NCBI GenBank assembly: GCA_025345505.1
Contig: JANVCC010000011.1
Span: 1,621,849-1,685,848, forward strand
DNA: 64,000 nucleotides
Direction: 5' to 3'
Origin: Todiramphus chloris collaris
Lineage: Eukaryota; Chordata; Aves; Coraciiformes; Alcedinidae
The notes under the pieces were generated by a model that worked only from the letters and a program-made list of their open reading frames with translations, had not been told where the DNA came from and ran no database searches. The position numbers and the translations under genes were made by a program. Each line of letters starts with the position of its first letter. The first letter of the stretch is position 1. Shown here in pieces: positions 21,390 to 34,102 of the stretch.

Positions 21390-24300
21390 GTACAGTAAGA
21401 TACAATTTGTTGGTCTCTATGTTTGTCCTTTTAAGATTTGCCTGCCTGCTGCTTCCTTGAAATATTTTATCTACAGGCAACTTATAAGTCATTTCTTGCA
21501 TTTTGCATGTGTCATTGGTTTGACAGCCCTGGCTTAAAATGATGTTTGGCAGATGCTCTCTGCCTGAGCAACATGAATAGGTCTGAGTTGTTTTGGTTCG
21601 GTTGAATCTCTCATGGATGTCCTAGTCTATCTCTGCCTCAATGTTGCAGTGTTGCATTGCTGTTCTTCCTATGACTGTTAGCATGTAGTGGAATAAATAT
21701 TCTGTGAGAGGAGGGTCGTCTTTTGTTTTTTCAGTTCTGTATTGGACACCTTTTTGTACCCCAAAAAATCGTGGAACCCTGGTTTAACCATCACTGAGGA
21801 CCTGAGTTCAAGTAGTAAAGATACTGTTGTAAAGACTTGAAATAGGAGGGGAAAAAAAAAGTGATAGTTTGTGATTTGCAGTTACACAAATTATCAGGGA
21901 GGTGTGAAAACAATGTTCTCACTTAACTGTCAATAACAACAGGAGCTTTTTGCATTGTTTCAAATATAGTTCAGTATCTGAGACCCCTGTCCAATAGATA
22001 TACATTGGGAGATTTTTCTTTTGTGGTTTGTCCTTGTAAATATATGTGTACCAGGAGAAGGGCTTCTGTGTCTTGAAGGGTAATAAAAACATTTGTTCTT
22101 TCCTCACTCATCCACCTTTGGCTACCACAGGAGGCAGAATCTTTTGTTAGACCATTGATCTGATCCTGTGCAGAACTCTTGTTTTGAGCTCTTAGAGCTC
22201 AATTTCTTTTTATTTAGTTAAGGGTTTGGTTTTTTTTTTTGCCAGTTAAGTGATGCATAATACTAGAAGGGAAGAAAAAAGCCTTGTATTTGTTTTTAGA
22301 CTTTCTTCTGAGGAGCGTAATCTAGGAGATGATGTCAGGAAAAATGTTGAGACTCCCTTTTAACTTCCTGTGTCCGTCAAGTCACAGCTTTTCTCGTTCT
22401 TGCTTTTACTTGAACGTTAGAAGATGTTGTGCTGTACTTCTTAACTGTACCAAGGTTTTTATACATTATGAAGCCATCCACTTTATTTTCTGAGTGTTAA
22501 GAATTTATTTTCCCTCGCTTTGCCTTTTGCATTTAATTTCTTGGGGAACCTGGGTTTTGTTGAAACAGTGATGCAGATGTTGCACACGACATTGGAACAA
22601 AGCTGTATATCCATTAAGGTGACAGCCCTTGATCTCAAGCGAGGCTCAAGAAGTACAGAAACTAGGAGAAAGTGCAGGATGCCAAAAGATTTAGACCAGA
22701 TCTGTGCTACTGAGTTTTGTTAACGTAGCTCTGCTGGCTAGAAGCATGGAAAAAAAAAAAAAAAACCCAACTTCCACCCCAGCTGACGGCAGTGCGCTGG
22801 CAGAACCTCGCTGGTGCAGCTGAGCCAAACAGAACTGCAGCTACACCTCCTTCAATGACAAAACCTAGGCTGAAAGGAAGGGAAAAAAAAAAAAAAAAAA
22901 AAATCTTTTTTTCTGCTGGCATGAGCTGTGTCCCCACAAGGGGGCCCTGCCAGCGTTACACAGGATCAGAGCCTGTAGCAGCCGGGTCTCTTCTAGGGTG
23001 GAGAAGCCGTCAGTGTAAATAGACGCACCACAAGACTGGAGGGTGAAGGAGCCCCGGGGGTGTCTAAAGGTCATATCCAGCCGATACTCATCTGCTTTAT
23101 GGAGTCCCACTTTTCCAGCTCTCAGTCCAGCATCTAATTTGTTGACTGTTTAGCTAGTCTGTCATGAGTGAATGCAGTGGTGTAGGTGATGCGTTTCATG
23201 CATCCTGAGGTGTTAAATCCGTAGCATTGTTCTGTGACATTTGTGGTTTATAACTGAATAAGGGGATGAGGCTAGCACCTTACACTTGAAATAATGATAT
23301 TTATCTGTGAAAGCTGTTTTTGGCTGTTGGATGTGTTTCGTGTTGGAAAGAAAGCGTACCAGTTGGTGATTGCAACGTAGACATAAGAGTGAGGAAGCTA
23401 GGTGCGGCTCTCCTGTAGTCTTCACTAGCTTCCAAAAGGCCAGAATGTGCATTTTTAAAGCCCTAGTGTAGAGGATCTCTATTAAAAATGCAGAAAGAAA
23501 AAAAAAAAAAAATCCTTGCTAAATAATTATAAGGTTGAATGTGAGAATTACTTTGTTGTTAACAGAGGAAAATAATTAGTATCTTAAATATTCTAACATG
23601 ATTGTCTAAATAAATGTTGATATTAGTAATAACCATTGCATTAATTAGCAAATGTTTTATAACAGAAGCTGTGACTGCTTCTGTAGGTCACTCGGCATCC
23701 CTGCGCAATCTGTATGAGTTAACTAAAGCGACTCTGCTTTGTACTTTGTCTGCTTGATCAGGACAGGAGATCTGGGCTTCTTTTCAGCACAATTCCTTGA
23801 TTTGATTTGTAAATTAGCTCTTTGGAATCCTAAACTGAAAGCTTTTCAGAATTACATTAGTCTTTCTTTTGCAGCAAACTTCAGAGGTGTCAGGCTTTCC
23901 CCTGCCCCTTTTATTCTTATCTTCTGTTAACTGGGATCTGTTGTGGGGTTGGTTTGGGTTGGCTACTGATGTGGGGTGCCGAATATAAGTATCAAAAGAG
24001 TTTGTATTTCTGGTTTAAAGCAGAAGTTTCAGCAGTGTTTCCTTAAACTGTGCAAAGCATAGAATAATAGCAAGTCTTCTTTGACAAATTAACAGACTTC
24101 ATTAATAGGGGATATTTTCACCCTGCTTAGTAGGACAAAATTTAGAAGTTTTCAGTAGCTTTTATGTATTCTGCTTTTTTAAAATACCAATTGCATGATT
24201 TTTACATAAGTCACCTGGAATTATAAATATATGTTAAATCAGAGGTGTGTTTTTGCGAGTTAATCTTCGTGATGGCTCTGTGTTTAAGAATATCTGGATT

Positions 24301-27300
24301 GTTTCTTTTGTGTTGAGCAGGTTTAATTCAGCGAGTTGCATTCTTTTCAGACACAAGCAGTTGTACATATCAAGTAAATGAGCATAAAAGATTATGATGA
24401 TTGTATTTAACAAACTAGAGCTGTTGTTTTCCAAGCTAATTAAAGAAAGAAAAAAATTAATTTGCTCCTTTGCTAGTGTATTTTGTTTTCAAGCCAAACT
24501 TTCCCATGCAACTTTTAATAATGATATGTGTTAAAGATTTGCTTTTCCTGCTTCTAGAGATTTCTGTACAACTCTCCAAATTTGGGGGCTGTTTCTTCAA
24601 GCTTTCTGGCTGAACTGTCAGCTCAGAGAGCTTGAAATACTCAGTTGGGTTTATAAACCAGATAATCCTCTGTGATGATACAATTGTTTCATAGAAAAGC
24701 TGTACGCTGCAGAGTAATTGACTGAAAGAGTTCTAAGTCATCAGTCTCTTTTCAAAAGCACTAAATAATTGAAAGACATGTTCCTCTTAATGATTTTGAA
24801 AATTAATAGAATACTTGTCAGTAATACTGAAAATAACATTTTATTGGTTTTTCTGTCTTTGCTGGGAGCTGAGCATTAAACAGAAACACTATGTGCTCTA
24901 ATTCTTCAGAACTGGAGGCTTATGCAGGTGTCATCAGTGCCTTACGTGCACAGGGAGACCTTACAAAAGAGAAGAAGGATCTTCTTGGAGAACTCTCGAA
25001 AGTGCTTAGGTAAACCCAACCTTTTTAAACTAAAATAAATGACCCGTGCTATTGCATGCTTTTACTATCACTATCGCAAAACAAATCTTAATTTAGAAAA
25101 GTAATTCTCCGTCTTGTGGAGGTTTAGTTCCTATTCTGCTTTGAGTTTTTAAATAAGGAAAACAATTGCGCTTCTGTGGCTGAAGCTTTACTGGTTTGTT
25201 TGTGTTTTGTGAAGTACTGAGTGTTAAAGGGATTACAGCTGGCTCATGTGTGTGCACTAGCTTGGAGTTTTGTCAAGGTAGGACTTTTAGATATTTGGGC
25301 CTAAGTTACATCAAGAAAGAACACTGCATGTTCTGTGCAATTTTTTTCTACCATATGCTTTAAATTTACCACTCTCTTTAGGAGGTTGGATTATAGCTGT
25401 TTTGCAGGGGTACCCTGTGAGCAGTAATGTTCTTTTTATTGTTCAGTAATATTTTTGAACAATGAGTTCATTCTTTCTTACTGTGATAGCAAAAGTTGTG
25501 ACAAATCTCTTAAATGTAAATGCCTCTTCCCTTTTGTCTCTTCAGTAGGTTATTCGTAAGTTTAATTTTAGCTAGAAGTTTTAGATAAATGTTCGTGTCT
25601 CTCTCTGACTAAAATATATTGCTGGTTTTTTTAATAGTATTTCAACGGAGCGACATCGTGCTGAAGTTCGGAGAGCAGTAAATGATGAACGACTAACGAC
25701 TATTGCACACAAGTAAGTTACAGGTCATTTTCTATGTGATTTCCAAAGGTACCCTTTGGAAAATCCATTATGCCTTAACTGAACGATAGAACTTTGAAGA
25801 TTGATGGTGATTTTAAGGAAGAGCAGTTAAAAACATCGTATGGATGAAGGAATTACTGTATCAGATTTACATCACAGAACTAGGAACTGTTATTTAGTAC
25901 CATTGCATTTTGGATCTGAAGGCATCACATTCAGTTGTACAAGTACAATATAAGAAACAGTCTTCTGTCATGAAGAGCTTTCCGTAAGACAGACCAGAAG
26001 AAACAGAGAGTGGAGAAAATGGAGGAAATCCATAAGCAGGATCAACATGTTTGCTTTATTATCTGTTTTACATTTGATTTTATTTAAATCCACTTGGAAA
26101 GGTTATATTAAGTCTGGGCTTAACTAAGGAGAGAGACAAAGAAAGGCAAAGAGGTGGCAGAGATTAGTGGAAAAGAGTGTATCCGCATGGAGGGGGAAAG
26201 AAAATAGAATGAAAAAACTGCAGCAAGCTAACTGATGACATCAGTGTCCACTGTTCTCTGCTTGATGCAGCTGCTGTGCTGGCATCAACTGGGCTGGTTC
26301 CTCCTTGCATTTGCTTTCGCAAAGTCCATGTGATTTTGAGAGGTGGAGAGGAGCAAGAGGGCGAGTGCTTACATAGCTTTAATAGTTACTTAACAGCATT
26401 ACTGTTAAGAACTGTCTTTAAACAGAGCTGGATTGCAAGTGTATATTTTTTTTTTTTTTTTTTCCTTTTTCTGTGTTACAGCCATTTATTTTTTGACTGT
26501 TGTAGCTTAAGGGAGAAACCAAAGGAAATCATACAAATGGCAGGTCACTTGGAATTAGCCATTATCTTATCCAAGACTTACCAAAATCAGCATCCTGTTT
26601 GTTGCAGGACATTTAAAGTTTCAGCGTTCTAATGTTAGAGTTTAGAGACTTAAAAATACACTGTTTACCAAACAAAACCCACTAATTACTTACACCCTTT
26701 TAAAGAAAGGGGAAAAAAATAATGAAAAACAAGCATTTAATTGTCAAATCAGGATTCTTTTCTTGAGTAAAGTTTCCTTTTTCAGTAGTAGTTCTGTTTT
26801 TAGCATTTTAGAGAACAAGCATAAATTTTTTCCTGAGGTGTTGAACTTCAGATGGATGAGGTTTTAGAATCCGGACAAGGTACAATTGTGAAGTGCTACA
26901 CCTCTTTATTTTTCCTGTGATAATTCTTTGTAAGTGATGGTTGGTAATACTGTATTTGACTTAAACTCTGACTCATTAGGAAAGCCAACTGCACTAGCTT
27001 TGCTATATGCAACATTTGTAGTCTTTATTTTTTGTATTTTTACCTCATGTGATGTAGCTCTTCTTGTACTATATGATTATGTATGAAGAACACTGAAGCA
27101 TATCAGGATTTAACCACAGAGCAGATTCTCTGCATTTTATGAACTAATTTGTGGTAGCTTGTGCTGCAACTTGCTTGCAATACTTCACGTGAGAAGTTGT
27201 TTTTCAGAATATATTAATACATTAAATGGATTGATTTGCTTAGGAACATAACAGCATTGAAAAATGATTTGCCATTTTGGTTTTGCTGAATTGACAAATG

Positions 27301-30300
27301 ACTCATGTAAAACAGTCAAATGTAAACACTTCTAGAACAGCATCTTTTGGAAACATTCTAGTTTCTAAGTACTAAGATTAAAAGAAAAGTAGAACAGCAG
27401 GTGGGTTTCTGTTGAGGAAGGTGCTCAGGGTGTATTTAAATAATTTCACCTTCTTTTACTTTGTTTTGGACTACTTTAATAAGTCTGAGAAACTCTTCTG
27501 TTCAGGTGTAACAGGATTTTCATTAGAAGCCAAAGTTTTTTCCCTGTAACATCAATTTTGGTATTTTTTTATGAAATCTATCATGTCTAGGTGCTTACAT
27601 TATCCAGACGTAGAGAGTGTACCAGCTCTATCTGAATAGTAGCTAATCTATTAAGGGGGTTTTGGGTATGACATCCTCACACCTCTGGCCCTTTAAGGGC
27701 CCTGTAAAACAAAAGAGTAAAAGTAGTAACCCTTAAATTTTCTGTGGGAGGATTTCTACATCAGGTGAGAAAAATGCAAGGACTTTCATGAAATGAAGAA
27801 AGTTGAAGATTATTGCTCTAATGCTTCTTTAGAAACTGCCTTTTAGACTTCCACTGCTGATAAAAGGCACTTAAATAAAAGTACTGAGTATTTTTTTGTA
27901 AACTCAGCGGAATACCTATTGAATGTGCATTTCTGTTTAGTATGTCTGGACCAAACAGCTCTTCCGAGTGGTCTATAGAAGGTCGTCGACTGGTGCCACT
28001 GATGCCACGGCTTGTTCCACAAACGGCTTTTACTGTTACTGCTAATGCAGTTGCCAATGCAGCTGTTCAGCACAATGCATCCCTTCCAGTTCCTGCAGAA
28101 ACTGGAAACAAAGAAGGTGAGCGAAAGCTGGGATTCTACTGCAGTCTTTGGGGGTATAAAAATAATGTCACAGTATAAATTACCTTATACCTGTTAGATA
28201 TTAAAAAAAAAAAAATTCTGACTATGTCTTACTGAACAGTGTTCATATAAATATGGAAAAAAAAAATTTTTTTTTTTTTAAAGGATGCCTTTGCAGCATC
28301 TGCGGCATAAATCTGAGCTTTTTGTTAGCAAGCATAGTAGCAACTGAAAATCAGAGGGGAAGAAAAAAAGAATTGACTGGCTAACTTGTTAAGCCCTGTA
28401 AACTATAAAACCTTGGACCAGTGGCTTAAGATTTTGTAAAGTTCTTTACGTGATGAAAGATATTTCAGAGTGCTTGATTTTTAAGAATGTAAATGGTGAA
28501 AGTCAAGAAAATTCTGTTGGTTGGTTTTCTTTGTGTTTTTCTTTTGTGGTTTTTTTTTTTTCTTGTTTTTGTTTGGTTTTGTGTGTGTTTTGGTGTTTTG
28601 CTTTTTTAACTTCAGATTAAAAAAAAAGTTAACAAGTTAAAGATTGCTTTCTGCTTTCCCTATGCCTTTTAAAAAACACTAGTACACATTCCATCTAGCG
28701 CAGCTGAATAGGCTTGAATTATGCTTCATGCAACTGGAGAATGTGTAACACTTTTTGAAACAGGCTATTTTATTCTGGCTAGGTGAGGAATACTGGATCA
28801 TTGCACTGTTACTAATAAGCAACAGGTTGAAAAAAGCTGATTAGCAAAATCAATTGTTCATTACTGAAGGAATTTTTTTTTTTTCTTCAACTGATGTACT
28901 GCTGAAGAGAGCTACTAGCTGTTATTTATCAGTTACCAGTCTAGATATGGTCATTTACAGAAAAGCAAAAAGATCAAAATATTGAATTAATGCTAAAATG
29001 AAAAATAAGAAATTGTGAAGTAAAACATCAGACTAATACAAATAAAAAAATCTAGAATTGGCAGCACAGATTTCTGGGGATGGGTGGAAGGGGTTAGATT
29101 TTTATTTTTCCTTTGAAGGCTGTTAATTCCATGGCCATGCTTAGGTCAAACTGGAGAGTATTCAACAGTAACAGGATTGCAGAGGCAAAGATGTGGATAA
29201 TGACCCAATAAATCTTTGGCTTCCATTTCAATTGTTAAAATAGTGATAGAATAATGGGATTCTGCACTTCGGTTATACGGAAGGTGTCTTTTCTCCTCTT
29301 CAGTGGTGGTTTGCTATTCCTACACAAGTACCACTTCAACCCCAACATCTACCCCTGTTCCAAGTGGCAGTGTAGCAACAGTGAAGTCCCCCAGACCTGC
29401 CAGTCCAGCCTCCAATGTAGTCGTCCTGCCAAGTGGAAGTACTGTTTACGTCAAAAGTAAGTGATACTAGCAAATGATTAACAAAAGGGAAAGAAAGGGA
29501 CGGTCTTGTGGCTGAAGCATGGACTGAGTTAAACACTCTGACCTTGGGCAAGTCATTTAATGCCTTTATGCCTTCGTTTAGTCTAAAGAATGAATTTATT
29601 GCTTCCCTTTTTCAGAGAAACTGTCTTCAGGATAAATCCACTCAACATAAAATGCTGCAGGGAGCGGTAATGGCAAGGACAAGAAGAGTGAAAAGTATTT
29701 TGAAAAATAAAATACAGGAGTTACTGTGTATCAGTGGATTTCTAACCCAGCTTGTTCAGAACTTGTCTTTAAGGTGGCTCTGCTGATTGCTTCTGCAGAG
29801 GACTGCCCTCTTCCTTCTGCTTAAATAAGGTGTAATAGTCACTTACTTGAGTTAGAAAAGGTCCCTCCTTTCCATTTTTACAGTTGACCTAAACTTTTTT
29901 AGAACCCAGTAGTTTGTCAAGCATTTGTATGCTCACATTAACTATGAATGTCCATTTTGTGATTTATTTGGAAGTGAACCTTAGTGAGGCTTGTATTTCT
30001 GGGCAACTGTCAAAACTATACGAAATCCCACCAGATAGAAGTCTAGTGCATGACAGCTAGAAACAATCTTTTTTCTTGTCCTCTTACTGCCTCCTTTCTT
30101 TGGCTAGTAAAGGAGCTAGCTCTAAAAGCAGAATACACCCTCACACATAGACATAGCTCATCAAAGGTAGCTTTATTTAACTAAAAATTAAAAATGTTTC
30201 CTTCTGTTCTTATTTGGTGTCTATCAAAATGCAGGTTATAAAGATTAATAGTGAAGCTGATAAGTGCTATTTTTATGCTTGATGTGAATAGTTCTAATAC

Positions 30301-33300
30301 TTTAAAAAAAATTTAATCTTTATGCTATGTGTGTATTTGTATAAACTTATAGCTAGACAGAAATGTCACATTGTACATAAATATAATGTTACCTGCAAAC
30401 CACCATCTTTAATGGTTATATCAACCCACAGAACCCATTACATTGAGATTTTTCATTTTTTCTGACTTAATGCACTAATCACTCAGCTTTAGTTTAAAGA
30501 TTCAGGGGGAAAATGTTCTTAACCTCTTAAAAATTTAATGTAGACCTCTGTTGAATTATTACATGGTAATAAGTATAAAACCAGTCTAGACACACGATGG
30601 AGGGATGAAAGGTTCTCATTTTTATTCCCTCCATCCCTAGATTTTATTTTTTCCCCACTTTGCACGCTTCATTTTATTTTATTTTATTTTTTAATTTAAG
30701 GAATCGTGTGTCTTTCTGAATGTATTGTATCAGTCATGTTAGTTTTAACAGATCTGGTTGAGAGCTAACTCAGGAGGCCTGAGTTACAGTCATGACTTTG
30801 CCACTGATCTGTTGTGTGACCTCATCCAAGGCACAGTCTGATTGAGCCATTAACCTCTCCATGCCTCTGCTTCCTTGCTTGTCAAGTGTGAGTTATAGTC
30901 GAGCTGTATTACCTTTTAGCTAAACACTTGTGGAAACCTTTGTGCAAGTACAGTTCCTAACATGGAATTACAGGAATAATATTTTTACAGAACCCCACCA
31001 GTGAAAACAGGAGATGAAATGAGCTGTACTTACCATAAAGTAATGTTCTGCTTGTTGTAGTCTTACTTTCTCACTTCTGTATTGGGATTTGGGGTTTTGG
31101 GGTTGGTTTGGGTTTTTTTGTGGATGGAGACCACAAATAAATAGCTCTCTCAGTATTTCTTGGTGCCCCACCAAAATAACAGCTGTGTCCTGACATCCTA
31201 GTTGCATGTGGATTTTTTTTATTCAAATGGATTCTGAAATTCCTACACATTTTCAGTGTTATTAGTGACATCACAGTTATAAGTTTGATTAGTGCACTCA
31301 CAGCAATACTTAAAAGCCTGTTCATAATAGATCTTAAAGTCCTGTAACCAAATCTCTGCTCTAGAGGTGGAAATCATCAGTAGGCTTGTTCAGGTCCATA
31401 AAGTAAATTGTTGATTAGAGCTTTGAAATCTGGACTCGTAGATCAGTGCTTCATCAGTACTGCTGCAGACAGCTAAAGCCACTATTTTTTTTTTTTAGTT
31501 CAAAGCAAACTTAAAATAGAGCCTTTGCTTTTCTTCTCTGCTTCAGTTTCCCATCCTTTGTGTAGATACAACTGTCAGTCTTCTGAAGTGTATCTGCAAA
31601 TGAGCTGCTTCTCATACTAGGAGAGAATCCAAGTTTTCAGAAATCACTTGCTGTGCTACTGTGCACTTTCTTGTCCATGTTAATTCCTGCTTCTTCACTT
31701 TTCGAGTGCCAAAATATTTAATTATTTTAATGAGAGATTGACCATAATTAGATCTTGACCCTAATTAGAGGTTGCTTGGGTTACCAGCAAGACTGCTTGT
31801 TACTCTTGACAGCATTTTTTTGTCTGTAAGCCCCAGGCGTACAGCTCATCCTCAGTCTTGTTCTCTGTAATGGGACTGCGTATTTTCTGTGTATATCTGT
31901 GTTTAAATTGTTTAACACTGGCTAATTTGGGATGCATAAATGCTACCCAACACGTTGTCTTGGTTTGAAAGACAGGTGTCTGCCAAGGAAGGCAGGAGCC
32001 CCCCTTGGAATGGAAATGCAACCCCCTCCCCTCCGAATGCTTGTAATTCTGAAATTAAGGGGCTTTCAGGCAAAGATATGAGGAATAGGAATAACAGTTC
32101 TTTACTAGATATATATAACAGGATAAACAAACAACAATAACTACGTCAATAACACCAAACAGCGCCAGGAACCCAGTGCCAACCTCTCGGGGCTCCCAGG
32201 GAGCAGGGAGGGCGCGATGGTCTCCCCGCCGCTCCGGAGCCAGCTCAGTCCCCACGGGGCAATGGCCGACGGAAAGCCTGTGTCACAAACCCCCTGGGCA
32301 GCCGATCCCGGTGTCCAGCAGGATCCTCGGGAGACAGCAGGGGTAGGAGGAAAAGCAGGAGGCGAAGCAGGGATGACTTATCTCCAAGCTGATCCCGGTG
32401 TCCCGCCGGATCCTCGGGAAGCAGCAGGGAGAGCAGGAGACGCAGTGGGGATGAGCTTTCTACACCAAGAAGGCAGCGTCTCGAATGCAGGGAGCAAACC
32501 AATAGAGAGCCCCAGGGGCTCCACCCAACCCCCTTTATTCGTCAGGCTGGACCCCTCCCCCTGTGGCCAGGTCCTTTTGTGTCTCTTAAGTACGGCCATT
32601 TACCTCCCTGACAAACAAGTATGGAAAAATTCTTTAAGAGAAGAAGGAAAACAGAATAACTTCCCAAAACCCCAACACACGTGTAAGAGATTTTAAAAAT
32701 AATTGAAGTATGTCTTTCTGTAACATGTACTGATTTATGAACCTTTTGCCAACTTAGAGTTTTGTATGGATTTAAGATCTGTTGATCATGCTGCAGGAAG
32801 AGTTGTCAGTGTCTATATATATATTTATATATACACAGTTGAATATTGCAGTAGTCTTTTTTTTTTTTTTTTTTTACATATGCAGTAGATGATTGTGAGG
32901 AAGAATGAGCTCCTTTGAGGCTGAACTTCTGTTATTTTTCATGATCGTATGTTAGGTGCTGTCTTATATGTGGCGCACAAAAAAGCACAAGGCAGAAGCT
33001 GATAAATTGAGGTTTGACCTTCATAACTAAACTGACATTAAAAAAAAATAATCTTGAGGTGAAAGGGAAAAGGGTTCTGTAATAAGTATTGCATGAAAGT
33101 AGCTACAAAGGTTGAAATCAGTGAGGAGTCCAGGATGATAAAACTTCTATAGCCTATCAGCTGTAAACAAAACCAGCAGCAACAATGTAGTGTGATGTTT
33201 TAAACTGAAACATGCATGATGTTATCCCAACCCCCTTGTGTGTGTAGTCTCATTAGTCAGACTTCTGAAGGCAGAATGAATCCATTTGCTGGCTCTTGTT

Positions 33301-34071
33301 TTTTTAATCTCTTAAACAGAATTAAATATCCCAGTAACTGAGTAACTTGGCTTTTCTGGGTTTGTTTCTTTGTTTTGTGGTACTGCAAGTGTAGTCTGTA
33401 TCAAGGGCTAAGACCATCTATGGTGCGATGTTAGTTGTGACCATAAGATGTAATTTATCCTGTATTTCTTATCTTATTTGAAAGTGGATATAAGATGCAG
33501 CAAGTTTGAAGTGTTTTAGAAAGCATTGAGAGCTGCAAATGGGGAAAATATAATTTAGAAAAAGTGCTTCTTTTCCAGGTGTCAGCTGCTCAGATGATGA
33601 TGAAAAGCCCCGCAAAAGACGGCGAACAAATTCGTCTAGTTCTTCCCCTGTTCTCCTGAAAGAAGTCCCAAAGGCAGTGACTCCTGTCACTAAAACTATC
33701 ACAGTGCCTGTAAGTGGCAGCCCCAAGATGAGTAATATAATGCAAAGCATTGCCAACTCCTTACCACCACACATGTCGCCTGTGAAAATAACCTTCACTA
33801 AGCCCTCAACACAGACAACAAACACGACAACACAGAAGGTATGTGGGGGAAGCTGCCAAATGTTACTTTATTCTGGTTTTATCAATGAATAAGATGTGAT
33901 GTTTGACTCTTCCTTTCTGTGAACTGTCTGGCTGTTTTTTTAAGGATTGCACTTGGGATAAGGTAATCCCTCTTTAAAACAAACAAAGAGCAAACCAAAC
34001 TCTTGTATGAATTTAGTTCACCTGTGTGTGAAAGGACCTGGATTGACAGCCGTGGAGACTGAAGCCCTCTT

Positions 34072-34102
<31 letters not shown>

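Noticed and set aside
32298-32440. Possible CRISPR-like or tandem array from the repeated GATCCCGGTGTCC block
   Set aside because: There are only two copies, 87 bases apart, inside an LTR of a vertebrate genome.
32217-32696. 159-codon plus-strand frame in intron 6
   Set aside because: It lies inside the GC-rich solo LTR, spans its internal duplication and runs past the LTR end; no retroviral protein is recognisable.
33469-33825. Minus-strand 118-codon frame
   Set aside because: It is antisense to EMSY exon 7, and its composition is explained by the sense coding sequence.
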